From Diogma glabrata (taxonomy: Eukaryota > Arthropoda > Insecta > Diptera > Cylindrotomidae): 64,000 nucleotides of DNA. Shown in pieces: positions 11,060-22,722 of the stretch. Each line of letters opens with the position of its first letter. The stretch's first letter is position 1. A program made the translations under genes and the position numbers. Below the pieces are notes generated by a model that did not search any database, was not told the origin of the DNA, and was given only the letters and a program-made list of their open reading frames with translations. Location of the stretch: contig OY856188.1 of NCBI GenBank assembly GCA_963693315.1, positions 252,937,905 through 253,001,904 of the forward strand, given 5' to 3'.

Positions 11060-12965
11060 TTTGCAAAAAACTCCAGAAAATATAGAAAAGAGATATAGGA
11101 ATTTAACGAAAATTAAATCTACACGTATATAAAAAAAACAGATGAATATCAAACATACAACAAGAACTTTATTATTTTAATCCTTCCGGCAACTATAAAT
11201 ATAGGTTTATATTTCTTTTACAATCGTAATTGTTTGCATTATTAGTCTTAATAGAATAAAATAAACAGCTGTTAATTTTATTCTGTTGTGCGAGTTTTGC
11301 GGAAAAACAATAAAACAATTTATTTTATTGTATTGAACTCTGAAATAATTTTTTTTTATTGTATTTTATAAATATTTTGATTATATTTTATCAAAATATC
11401 AACAAAAACATGTTCTCTCTGATTATATAAAAAACAATAAATTTAAACTAATGCGCATGTCCATCTTTCGGATATTGAAAAAGGCAAAAACTACTGTCAT
11501 TAAATTGAATTAAAAATTCATTTTGAAAAAAATTAGTTTTATTGTAAGTTATTTATTTTTAAAACAACAAAAAATTGAATAGGTACCTTATAAAAAAAAT
11601 TAAAGTAATAACAACCCCATCTCAAAGTTAGCAGTTTATCATTCAAACAAAGAAAAAGTACTTGCAATAAAATGCAAACAATTTTACTGTGATTGGGACA
11701 ACCACAGGTAAACATTTTCCTGATAAAAGAATGATATTTGTTTAAAATATAAACTGTTACAACCAATCTCACAGTACTTGAAAAAATTTAATAACTATTT
11801 CCATGAAAAATCATGAATCATGAATTTTCCATTTTAAAATAGAAATATTTGAAATTAATTGAAGTATATTTATTTTTCACATCATAAATTTCGGTAGAAA
11901 TTTGCGAGTTTTTTAATATACCAAAAAATTACTCAAAAAAAACAGCTCAAAACAAAATTTTGACGAGCACTTATCTTACAGCTAACCATAAGAAAATCAA
12001 ATTTTGAAAAACATGATTCGATTATTGTATTGTAACGACTCTTCGTTGGTTCTTTTCGATTATTGAGCAAATACGACAGTAAAAAGACAGATCTTTAGTT
12101 AACAAAATCTCAAACTTTTTTTATCAACCAGTTACAGCAACTTCCGATTTTAATTGCAATAAATTCCAGGGTCTCCAATTTATGCATGATAAACTTCACC
12201 GCTTTTCCACAAGTTGAATCAATAATCTTCGGAATCGTAAAATCTGTATTTACTATTCCACTAAGTTCAAATTCTTTTACTATTAGTACCCAGGCTCAAG
12301 TACCATCGATTATTCCTTATACTTGCGAATATTTATAAAACACTTTTAATTGCAAAAGTAAAACTGATCATCTGATATTTTGTTCGCTTATTTATATCGA
12401 AAAATAAATAAATCGAAACTTCTATAATCCACTAGAAATCAATATTACGTAGTCCGTACATCTTGAATAGGCCACACCTATTTTCATTCATACTTGCATT
12501 TGTATTAGCGAACTCAAATTTAATTTATGCAAAATTTATTTGTTAAAGGGAGTTAACTTTTAATTCATCTTTGCCATAGAATGTAGAAAACATTTAGGAG
12601 GAACGTATTGGTTATTTATGATTAAATTAAATTAACCCATTCTGGACGAAGTTTATTACAGTATCATTATTTTAGCGATTCTATGGCTCAAACTACATAA
12701 ATATTCCTTACATTTTAACATGTTTTAAAACTAAAAAGCTGAAAAAGGACCGGGAAACAGAGAATATAATATAAAATATATTTTCATAAATATAAAAATC
12801 TAATTTTATCTCAAAAATTTTGGAAGTTATACAGGAGGCGCGCCCATCAGTTTGTAGAAAATTAATTTTGCAATAAATTCAACCCTGACTCATCCTAATG
12901 TTACTGAAACACTAATGTCAAAATTGAAAATAGTCAAAACATTAAACAAATCTATCCTCGAATCA
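11060..12965. other. AT-rich DNA with no supported gene
   Basis: The stretch is dominated by A/T runs. The open frame at 11539-11772 on the minus strand has no recognisable motif. No repeat relationship to other parts of the window was noticed. Confidence 0.45.
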
Positions 12966-12968
12966 AAA

Positions 12969-13588
12969 ATGTCTTTAAAAGCAAAAATTTGACCCTCAAT
13001 TTTAAACGCAGATTTATCAGAATTGTATATAGAATCAGAAAAACTCCTCAAGAATGGTGCAAATTATTTCCATTTAGATGTTGTGGATGTTCATTTTGTT
13101 CCTAACCTAACTTTTTGACATCCGATAGTTAAATGTTTACGAAATAAAATAAAGGATGCTTTCTTTGAAACTCATATGATGGCATCGAACCCAGATCAGC
13201 GGATAGAACCAATGGCCGATGCTGGTGTTGGTCAATAAACTTTTCATGTTGAACCGGTTCAAACAATTCTTGCAGAAGTTTCAAGGAAAGTTAAAGAAAC
13301 TGTAATGAAGGTTTAAAACCAGGCTTTAAAACCAGGCACTCCGGTTGAGCTTGTGAAAGAGTACTTTCCCTTAGCTGATATGATTTTGATTATGACCGTT
13401 GAACCCGGTTTGGATAGTCAAAAATATATGAGTGATATTATGCCGAAAGTGGAATGGCCACGTGAAAATTACCCCAAACAATTAATGAGTGTGCTAAAGC
13501 TGGAGCAAATATGATTGTTGCTGGTACAACAATTATACGGGCTATTAATCAAAAAAACGTAATATCACTTTTAAAAACTCTACAGTAG
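12969..13588 (+). pseudogene. rpe: Processed pseudogene of ribulose-phosphate 3-epimerase
   Basis: The parent enzyme interconverts ribulose 5-phosphate and xylulose 5-phosphate in the pentose phosphate pathway. The translation gives [102 protein letters not shown] and finally AKAGANMIVAGTTIIRAINQ. These are the conserved blocks of the family in order, including the metal-binding His of 'HLDVMDG-FVPN' and the Asp just after it (here the following Gly is Val). Defects: stops replace residues after KI, after LTF, in GQ-TF and after MKV. A 12-bp tandem duplication (ttaaaaccaggc) disrupts the 'KPGT' block. About 13 codons covering 'EVDGGV' are deleted with a frame change. No introns interrupt it, which points to a reverse-transcribed copy. 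Length is 620 bp against about 670 for a full frame. Confidence 0.93.
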
Positions 13589-13650
13589 TTAACACTAGTA
13601 TCATAAATATGTTATTGTTTCTAATTCTAAGATGATTTTTGTTAACTTGG

Positions 13651-14428
13651 GCTGGATATAGATTTATATATGGATATGGATATGAATATGAATATGGATG
13701 TTGATATGGATATGTATATGGATGTGGAGATGGATATGGATATGTATAAAGATAAAAATATGGATATGGATGAGGATATGGATTGAACTTCGTATGGATA
13801 TGACATGGACATGAATTGGATATGGATTGGATATGTATTAAATATAGATTGGATATTGATTTGATATGTGTTGAATATGGGTTTGTATATGAATTGGATA
13901 TGGATTGGATATGGATTCGATATGGATTGGATATAGATTGGATATGGATTGGATATGGATTAGATATAGATTGAATATGGATTGGATATGGATTGGATTG
14001 GAAATGGGTTAGATATGGATTGGATATAGATTGGATGTGGATTGGATATGGATTGGATATGGATTGGATATGGATTGGATATGGATTGGATATGGATTGA
14101 ATATGGATTGGATATGGATTGGATATGGATTGGATATGGATTGGATATGGATTGGATATCAATTGAGTATGAATTGAGAATGGATTGGATATGGATTGTA
14201 TATGGATTAGATATGGATTGTATATGAAACGGGTATGGATTGGATATGGATTAGATATGGATTGGATATGGATTGGATATGGATTGGATATGAATTGGAT
14301 ATGGATTGGATATGGATTGGATATGAATTGAATATGGATTGGATATGGATTTGATATGGATTATATATGGATTGATTATGGAATGGATATGGATTGGATA
14401 ATAATTGAATATAGATTAGTTATGGATT
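13651..14428 (+). repeat. Minisatellite, 11-bp unit ATTGGATATGG with a GGATAT-rich 5' part
   Basis: From about 13910 to 14400 the sequence is a nearly uninterrupted tandem array of the 11-bp unit attggatatgg with scattered point changes. The first 250 bp are a looser mixture of 6-bp (ggatat) and 11-12-bp units. Because 11 is not a multiple of 3, all three frames repeat every 33 bp, which explains the long NPYPIHIQSIS-type open frame on the minus strand. It begins about 60 bp after the epimerase pseudogene. Confidence 0.97.
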
Positions 14429-14429
14429 A

Positions 14430-17400
14430 AAAATCGGATATTGCTGTTATATTTTTTTATATGGACCAACAAAAAGAAATTATATCACCAGAAAAAAACA
14501 TCAAAAATGTAAATTCAGAAGCTTTTTAAAGATGTTTAATACACAATGTACAAAAACAAAACAAACAAAAAGAAATGATATCTTAGCGGCAAAAAACATC
14601 AAAAATGTAAATACATCAGTTTTTTAGAGAGGTTAGGTACGCAACGTAAAAAAACAAATAAAAAGAAATGATATCTTATCACACGCACATTTCAGTGGTC
14701 AGAACGTCAAAGGAACCAAATCAGGAGTTTGTTTTTAGGGTTCAATACACAACGTAAACGTACCAAGCCAAAGAAATGATACATTTTGATAAGCAAGTTG
14801 GATGCTGCGAGAATAAAAACATTTCATATAACTATGTAAGCTAAAATTTTAAATAAACATACCAAGCTACAAAAATGTATGTACATTTATGAACTAAAAC
14901 TTAAAAATAAAAAATATATAAATAAATAGTCCCGATGGTCGACACAATTAAGTTTACAAAGTATAAATTTATTTTTCATCGAATTCCAAATGTACAATGC
15001 ATTATTTGAAAGTTAATCTGAAACGAGAGAAGTACAAAACAAACGCGAAAACTCTTTGAAGGCAGACAGTGCCTTATTTTTAACTGCCCTAATTTCGGGC
15101 GTTTAATGACAAGAAATCCTTTATACTTTAAAGAGTTTTCGTGGTGCACGAGTCTATGCACAATTCGTGCACTTTTTATTTTACTAATTTTTAAATTTTT
15201 TTTAAATATTCTAGTGGGTATTTTAAATTAAGTTGAAGTGTAAAAGTATTTGAGTGCTAAAAAAAGCAACATATTTTCAAATGTCATACCTATTTGTTTA
15301 GTTTAAGATTTTTAAATCATATGTAAGCATGTATACAAAATATGCATCAAATTTTTAGACATAACTACAAAAATATTTGAAGTATGACTTTTATGACTAG
15401 GATTAAATCTATACTAGCAGTCTTCGATACTAGTAGTCTTCTAACATGTTATGTATCTTTCCTAATAAAGATTGCGGTCGTATTTTGAAGTTGTCCGTTT
15501 TCTCGTTATTTTTTAACGACACAGTTTAAATGAAAAAAAATTAGAAATCAAAAACTTTGAATATTTGACTTACATATAAAAAATAATATTAGTTTGCCCA
15601 AATTTTCTTAAAACTATAAAAAACTTAATTTAAATGTTAGTAAACCAACATCAATAATGGAGAAACAAAAAATATTAAATAAAAATAATAATTTTTTTGA
15701 ATAACTAAAATTAATTATTCAAAGTGCTCGTTTGTTCTTTGTGAATTTTCTCATTAACCTTCAATTAAAAAATTTCTTTCGCACATGATTTTAGATGATA
15801 ACAAAATAAAATTTATCAATTTATTATTACAAAAGTCATATTATCCAATAAAAAGTCAAATGAAACCAGTCATTTTAGAAGATTTTAATTTTTTTTAGTC
15901 TATGTTTATTATAGTCTTATCATCAAATAAAGTTCGTTTCGTTTCGTTTTTTATTATTCGTAGAACATGCGGCTAACGTTTGTGTGCACATATGTGCTAA
16001 GGGGCTTTACGACATGTGCACGGTATGGTGCACATCATGTGCATGACATGTATTATGCACAATTTTGTGCACGGGGATTTTGTAACATGCACAATACATG
16101 CACATATTACGCATTTTTTAAAGAATTGTTTTATGGGTTGGGTGATCATCCATATGTAAAAAAACACTTCCAGAAAATGAATTGAATTGTTGAGAATAAT
16201 ACAGATTAAAAGCGACTTCACTCCTACATGGAACATGAAAGGCAAAAAAGACTTCCAAAAATATTTTATTAAAATTTGTTTAGCACGGAAAAAGAATGTG
16301 TTTAAAAATACTTTTGGCGAATTGCAACTAATATCTACACCAGTGTCAAATGAACCCCGTATAATATTATGTTTTACAAAAAACTATGAGAAAGTCAGCT
16401 ACTTGAATCAAACTTATTCACATATTTTCCATACAGCTAAAACGAATTTTTTTATCACCAACAATATCTGAAAAAACATAGTTTAAAGTTATACCATTGA
16501 CAAAAATCTACTGTTCCAAACCACCTTAATATAATTTCACTCAATAAAAAAAAAATAGTTCAGCTGATCACCAAATGACCTCAAAATTTTGAGGAAAATA
16601 TAAACAACTATTTTTTCAATAATTGACATAAAGTGTGACTTGTGAGTCATATGTTCAAAATAAATCTCAATATTCCTTTCTCTGTACAACACAGACTTTG
16701 AGGGAAGGTTGAAACACTTGTTAGGAATTATTGATATCATGTTTTGTAAAATTCAAGGGTAACAAATGTATTAATTGGGTACTAAATGGTATAATTTAAT
16801 TGTAATACTTAAACATTACTACACATATTATTAATTATAAATCCAGCTGTAGAAATTTTAAATCTTAGACTCTTATCCAATTCAATTTGCGACATCTTTT
16901 TGTAATTTTTATGTTAATTAATTGCTCCTACCTTTATACCATTAATAACTATAGGTTAAACCTTTTCTAAGATTGCGGAAGTTTTTGATTTATAAACGAT
17001 TTTTTTCTATGAATAAATTTCTTAATAATGTTTTGTTTGTAATGATGAAGATGTTAGTAATTGGAAAGTTAAATAAATTATAGCTGTTGCGCAATTATTC
17101 AAAAGCAAAAAAAATTCCTTGTGGTATAAATAAATCATATTGGTGATGCAAAAGTCACGGTAAATGCTGCACATTTAAATCAAATAGTTGAAGCCAACGA
17201 CCAAATTAACATACGTTTTGTTTATTTTATTCAAATTTTTACGTTTCTTTGTTTACATATTATATTTCTTTTTAAATTTATTACATACTTACATTTATTA
17301 CAAGTGTATAAATTGTTTGCGAAAATTGTAAGTTTACATATTGTGAATAAACAAACGAGTAAAAGTTTATGTTCTTTGTTGTCTTTTTCTTTATACTAAT

Positions 17401-18745
17401 TTTTTGCATTTTCAATATACGTATTGATATATTTTAATCAATGTTGTTGGTAGGTAGGATTACAATGAAAAGAAATTTCACTTTTATTTTCGATTTGATT
17501 GACTGTGAAATATTGTGTTGTTGTAATAAATTGGCTAATTATGAATTATAATTTTTTTCAATCACTGGCGGGAGATAAAGTTAAAATACGTATCGGAAGC
17601 GCAAAAGAATAATCGTTATGGGTAAATTAGTTAATTATAGAATAAAGTTATATAACTTCTAACAAAATGGTCTTAAAATTTAGCAAAAACTTATTAATAC
17701 AAATTAATTTTTAATCTAAGATTAACTTTCCTTCATTTGTTCTTTTCTTGTAAGAAAAAGAAATTTTATAAAAAGAAATTATGTATCTTTAAACGCAAAA
17801 TTCGATATTAATTTATTTAATATAATATTTCCGGTTCATAATAAATTATAATTTCACAGTGGTTAAAAAATATTAATTACGAGGTTTTATTGATTTATTA
17901 ACGCCTGAGGTTTTTGCAAAAAATTTGCTAAGGTTTTATTTTGTTTTTGTGTCGTTTGAATTATATTTATGAATGTTGTTGGTTGATGGATCATAATTTA
18001 TTGACATGTTCGTAAGATTTTTACCCAAGTTTTATTCACAGATGTTTTAGCAACCACAAATATTATTTAGTTAAATATTTGCAAATAAAAACACAAATCT
18101 AATAAACTCACGCTCGATTAATTGTATTTTGAGAATTTGTTTTGAATAGTCAGTCGACATTATCAATCCCAGTTTCAGATGTGTTTAAATACCGTTGCAA
18201 ATTTTTTAGATCCTAATAAGACTAAACGCAAGGAACACAATTAAAATTATTGTGATGGATTTATTCTTATGTTAGCGTTTTATGTTGATATAACGAAGAA
18301 CAAATTTGAGCTCAGCATTAAACACAAAAATTCGGAATTTTCATGCATATTGCTTACAATACCATAAAACAAAAGTGCTACATTCCCGAATGCTGAACAA
18401 GTCTTAAACCTTTGGTTTGGGATGTATTTCGAAGAAGCAATCACTCTATTCAACAGTGCTGCCATTACAAGCTGTGGAGGTCTGGACCAACCATAGTTGG
18501 AGTCCCTTCAAAATAAGCACACAAAACAGTAAAATCAAAACAATAACATTCTCCAAAGACATAAAGTACCAATAAACCTCTTGTGGTGAATAAGGCTACT
18601 AGAAATATTATGATATAAATAAATTTAATCATGCGTTTCACGTATGGTGTGGTTGTTTGGACCGGAAGAACACCGCTCTAGTCTGAAAAAAAGGAGTTGG
18701 AGAAGGAACAGAACATCGCATGTATTTGTATAAAGGAGGCAACCA
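14430..18745. other. Long AT-rich interval without supported genes
   Basis: No protein family motif was found on either strand. Short open frames (15967-16185, 16187-16471, 16537-16740, 18280-18465) have no recognisable domain. At 15984-16112 there is a cluster of tgcac/gtgca words (for example tgtgcacggtatggtgcaca), described under findings. Confidence 0.45.
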
Positions 18746-18896
18746 GGGGGTCTAACTTAATGACTTCAAATCTTGAATTTCGAAATTTCGAAATTGAGTC
18801 ATAAATATCGATTCTGTCTGGGTCATATGACTTCTCCAAACTCATGTGAAATGTCAAAAAAGTCATTAAAAAAGTGACTACCGTTATGTATTAAAA

Positions 18897-19556
18897 ATGT
18901 CGAATGATAAATTTAAAAAAAAAACTAGCTAAAGCGCCCACAAACAGCCAAAAGGTTGCTCTAGTTGATTATTTAGAAGAACATTTAGAGTTGGCTCGAA
19001 ACCAATTTTCATCTGCAGAGGATGGAAAATGCAAACTTGCAGAGCAATGGCAGGATGTAGCATGCCTTATAAATACAATGGAAGGGGCTCATAAGACTTG
19101 ACCAACTTGGAAAAAATATTAGGAGGATTTGCGGTAAGCTAAATTAGTTGATTAGAACATTTAAGCACCAATTGTGTTTTTATTATTGCAGCAATCGTGC
19201 TCGTACTAAATTTTCAAGATCGGGCATTAATGGAACAGATCCTATTTTAGAGCTAGATTAAGTGGAGAGCAGGGTGATAGGCATTATCACATACCATGCC
19301 GTGTATGGAGATGGTTTTACAGAAGAACTGGAAGTAAAAACTTCAAATGCTACCTCCTCTGTGATAAAAAGCATTCGAACTCCATCGAGCCTGCCGCAAA
19401 AACGAAAGAGAAAACTTGAATAGGGGAATGCAAAAACTATTTGCAGTTGTGAAAACGATAACATAGAGGAATTTGCGACTAAAAAGACGAAAATTGGAAA
19501 TAATGGAAGAAATGCTCCAAATTCAAAAGGACAATTTGGCTTGCGTTTGGAAATAA
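18897..19556 (+). pseudogene. Harbinger Myb/SANT-like DNA-binding accessory protein, two exons, degraded
   Basis: In PIF/Harbinger elements this protein binds DNA and helps the transposase reach the element ends. Exon 1 (18897-19133) gives APTNSQKVALVDYLEEHLEL, ARNQFSSAEDGKCKLAEQW, QDVACLINTMEGAHKT then TWKKY-EDLR, the trihelix with its spaced tryptophans. The intron is 58 nt, 19134-19191 (gtaagc...ttgcag), and joins CG to C to restore an Arg codon. Exon 2 (19192-19556) gives NRARTKFSRSG, LELD-VESRVIGIITYHAVY and, after a frameshift, RLKRRKLEIMEEMLQIQKDN then LACVWK and a stop. Defects: an early frameshift in an A-run, in-frame TGA and TAG near the end of exon 1, and a stop after LELD. The consistent splice phase supports the gene model. 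Confidence 0.8.
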
Positions 19557-19749
19557 TGTTTTACCTTTTACCTGTGTTACTATTTTAATGAATGAATTAT
19601 AGATTTAATTAATGAATTAAAGAAATTATTAATTTTATAATATTCGTTTGAAATATTTTGAAATGTACAAAATAAGCATTAAAATTGAGGAGCAATTTCG
19701 TCCCGCAATCTCCTGCCTTCTATTAGAAAATTTACTGCTTTTTTTGTAT

Positions 19750-19975
19750 TTATATTATATTGTGGATCAATACCTCTTCGTCATCCATTTCCATTGAAAT
19801 TTCGTTATCCGACGGCAAAGTATAATTTTCTATCAACATAATATTATGGGTGAGAGCGCATAAATTAATTATACCGCCGAATCGTTGAAGAGTATACTTT
19901 AAAATTCTTTGACGTGAGAGACATCGAAAACGACTTTTTAAAATATCCATTTTGTATAAAACTTAAAATTATGTA
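19750..19975 (-). pseudogene. Harbinger transposase, C-terminal fragment
   Basis: The minus-strand frame reads DILKSRFRCLSRQRILKYT, LQRFGGIINLCALTHNIML then IENYTLPSDNE. This corresponds to the C-terminal end of Harbinger (DDE-type) transposases, 'RTFG-LKSRFRCL....L-Y-P-k---II-aCa-LHN'. The region holding the catalytic Asp and Glu residues lies upstream in the family and is missing: the match ends abruptly at about 19975, close to the right terminus, so most of the transposase has been deleted. It faces the Myb-like gene tail-to-tail with about 190 bp between their stops. Confidence 0.85.
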
Positions 19976-20189
19976 TCATAAAGGAACACAAATTTACATA
20001 AAACTGACAGTGATTGAATTCTTTAAATGTCAAACAGTCATTCTATAAAAATTGATTTGAAGTCACTCACTTTTTGGCTTAGAATCGCAAAACATATAAT
20101 TTTGAGTTGTAATAAATGAGTAACTCTCTTTGAGTTGGAATTTTTTAACAGTCATGTGACTAAGTCACCTCATCAAGTTAGAACGCATG

Positions 20190-21016
20190 ATAAATGAACA
20201 GATGATTGCTTACGCCGATGATGTTGTCATCCTCGGCCGAAGTGAAGCTGTTATGAGTGATACTTTTAAGTCGCTTGAGAGTGGTGGTAGAAAAATTGGT
20301 CTTCAAATTAAATACGATAAAAAAAACATATGAATGTTTCAATAGAGGCTGAGAAAAAAGATTTGATGTGCGACGATGAACGGATTCAGGGATTTGTATC
20401 TTTTAAATATTTGCTTGACTCAAACAACAACATACTTACAGATATAAAAGCTCAAATCGCTGCAGGTAATCGAACTTTTTACTCATTTAAGCCTCTATTT
20501 GGATCACCGTATGTATCACCTAACACCAAACTCAAGTTACACAACAGGTTGATTAGACTGGTGGTGGTGTATGGATCACAAACGTGGACCCTTACACAAA
20601 ATGACGAATCACATTTATCTGTATTTGAGCGTAAGATCAATACATTTTTGATCAATACACTTTTATAGTCCACTTAAGACGATGAAGAGTACAGAAGGCA
20701 AAATAACTTTGAGATCAGAGACCTTCTTGAGAGTCCTGATATAATAGGTTGTATCCGTTCCAGTAGGATTACTTGGTTTGGGCATGTTTTACGAGCCGAT
20801 TCACAGTCTGGAATGATTAAAAAAAATGTACGTTAGTACCCTATAGGGAGTGGGCGACCACGAGGTAGACCACGACTGGAATGGGAGACGGAAGTAATAA
20901 ACGACCTTAAAATAAACCTTAAAATGGGCTGCTATGGTAATTATGTCGCTGTTGCAAATTACCGTGGTGAATATTCGAAGCTGGTTAGTTTGGCAACGCT
21001 TCTACATGGAGTGTGA
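20190..21016 (+). pseudogene. RTE-like non-LTR reverse transcriptase, C-terminal part, copy 1
   Basis: The frame opens with the catalytic YADD box in MIAYADDVVILGRSEAVMSD, then SLESGGRKIGLQIKYDKK. After one frame break come SFKYLLDSNNNILTDIKAQI, LIRLVVVYGSQTWTLTQNDE and SHLSVFERKINTFL. Further breaks separate DDEEYRRQNNFEIRDLLESP, IRSSRITWFGHVLRADSQSG and GRPRGRPRLEWETEV. This is the typical end of a widespread arthropod endonuclease-reverse transcriptase ('vLYG-EtWtLt--de--L-vFErkilR-I', 'lrW-GHv-Rm', 'GrP---W'). It ends at a TGA after TLLHGV. At least three frameshifts or stops were seen. The upstream fingers and endonuclease are missing, apparently cut by the Harbinger right end. Confidence 0.85.
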
Positions 21017-21629
21017 ACGCCACCTGAGCTAAATCTCCACATTCAAAGAATTGTACCAATTTATAAACAAATATACTTCAATGTTTCGAAATCCTTCCGA
21101 AAACTCCGTTTAGAAATGATTCATTTAAAATCTGTGGTACATCTAACTCGTGTTTCAGATAAAACAGAAATGTTTAATTTCTTAAACGCACCGACGATTC
21201 GTGAATAATTACAAACTAGCAACTCGATGTATAGAAAAAACGAAGAACAGAACGGCGAAAAATTTAAGAAATTTTAGACGAATCAGGGATTCATTAAAAA
21301 TTGCTTTTTTGGTGGAGAAAATATTAAAAATCAAAAACAGTTTTGAATATCATCACAGTTTTACAACAAATCGAAATCGTATTTCATATTGAATGGATCG
21401 AGCATAACTTTACAAATTTCACGTTCCACATTCAATGAATTACAGGAATTTTGAAAAATATATAATGGTACTGAATTCATTTCAATCGTGGTTTCAACCA
21501 TTTTTTTTATTCAAGGTTTAGTGTTAATTATAACGGATTACAATTAAAGTCTCTTAATATCCGAAGATATCATGCTAACTATGTAGGGCTTGAGAATATA
21601 AATCAAGTTTCTTTAAGAAATTTATTCGT

Positions 21630-22095
21630 TCAATTTTGTTCGAAATTTATTTATTCAAGTTCGTTTGTAAGGATTGGATTTATAATTTTAGGGATTAAAA
21701 GTGTCAGTAAATACCTACGCAGGTAAGGCGGAACGCGAGATTAGAGACTCCGTTGAAGAAATCATGTTGGAAAGCGACAGTTCACCTTGTTAATTGAACC
21801 GTAAAAGGATGAGCTGCTACAACTGATCTAGTGTTGCGCACCGAGGTTGCAGGCTCAGGTAATGTCGATTTAATTTTCGCGGATGCGAGTTCATCTTTAA
21901 TGTACTTGTAAAAAATCGTCGGATCAGTGACATTTCATCTATGTTCCAAGGTATGAAGTTCGTTTGTAAGGTTTGAATTCCCAATTAACTTTAAAGTTCT
22001 CCGCTGTACAGATTCAAGACAATTCAAGCTACTTATGTATGCACCACCCCAAATGTGGGAACAATACTCCATGCATATGCACGTATACTAAAAAC
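21630..22095 (-). pseudogene. Jockey-like non-LTR retrotransposon, C-terminal fragment
   Basis: On the minus strand the sequence reads MEYCSHIWGGAYISSLNCLE, SVQRRTLKLIGNSNLTNELH, a TGA, then NVTDPTIFYKYIKDEL, SVVAAHPFTVQL and DFFNGVSNLAF, ending in a shifted frame with TFNP-NYKSN. It is the C-terminal region after the reverse transcriptase thumb. It closely resembles the fragment at 32.2 kb (MEYCSHIWGGAYLSSLNCLD), so both derive from one family. Stops and frameshifts show it is dead. Confidence 0.75.
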
Positions 22096-22499
22096 CTCCG
22101 ATATTTTTCAAGCCCAATTCATTGACGCCATATTAAAAAAACAATGAACATATGTAAAAAATTGGATTAGTGTTTTTGATTAAATTTTTTGAATTTTTTT
22201 TATATGGAGTTTTATTTTTTAGATGGCGTTATTGGCGTTAAGGCGATTTTTTAAATTTTTTTTATATTGAGTTTTAATTTCAAAATGGCGCTACAAGTTC
22301 ACGATTTTTTTCTGTGCTAAAAAATAAATCAGGCTTGTATATCGGGGATTTTGTTACAACACAAATTTCTCTTGGCTAACACCAGCGCATCTATTAACTT
22401 ATTTATGCATTATAAATATATGACGGAGAGCTTAGAACAAAAAAAAAAGAATGAAATACTTTAACTTTTATACTCATTGTAAAAATTGTATATATAGAA

Positions 22500-22585
22500 T
22501 TTAATTGTAACTATTAATTCATTACTCCAGAAGATGGCCTAACAAGCTGAAATATATAGAGTAACAATAAAATTATAAGACAAAC
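22500..22585 (+). other. GAAGATGGCC...GAAA motif, possible retroelement 3' end or ribozyme-like remnant
   Basis: At about 22527-22556 the sequence reads ccagaagatggcctaacaag then ctgaaat. Comparable 'GAAGATGGCCTAA-AAG-C-GAAA' strings occur near the ends of many arthropod retroelements. The layout (CUGANGA-like box, short stem-loop, GAAA) resembles a hammerhead core, but the first box is mutated and no stems were verified. Confidence 0.25.
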
Positions 22586-22722
22586 TTTGTTTTCTTTATT
22601 TTTTTCCATTAAACTTATTGTATAAGTTATTTGCGTAAAGTAATAAGAGATTCACATTATGCTATTTGAAAACTTACGCCAAGTGCTAATTGTTAACAGT
22701 GTTAATTATAATTAATTTTTAA

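Larger units (their letters stand above)
18749..20184. mobile_element. PIF/Harbinger DNA transposon relic with both genes
   Basis: The ends carry an imperfect inverted repeat: left tctaacttaatgacttc at 18751 and right (reverse complement) TCTAACTTGATGAGGTGAC from 20182. Between them are a Myb/SANT-like accessory gene on the plus strand and the C-terminal end of the Harbinger transposase on the minus strand, arranged convergently. A convergent two-gene layout is known for this superfamily. Much of the transposase is deleted (the coding match stops near 19975). No 3-bp target duplication could be confirmed. An RTE-like relic starts immediately after the right end. Confidence 0.75.

Noticed and set aside
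13545..14162. 205-codon open frame on the minus strand (NPYPIHIQSIS repeats)
   Set aside because: It is the translation of the 11-bp minisatellite, which is open in several frames on both strands; no unique coding sequence.
16187..16471. 94-codon open frame
   Set aside because: Composition looks plausible, but no motif, homologous region or signal was recognised; left as unassigned DNA.
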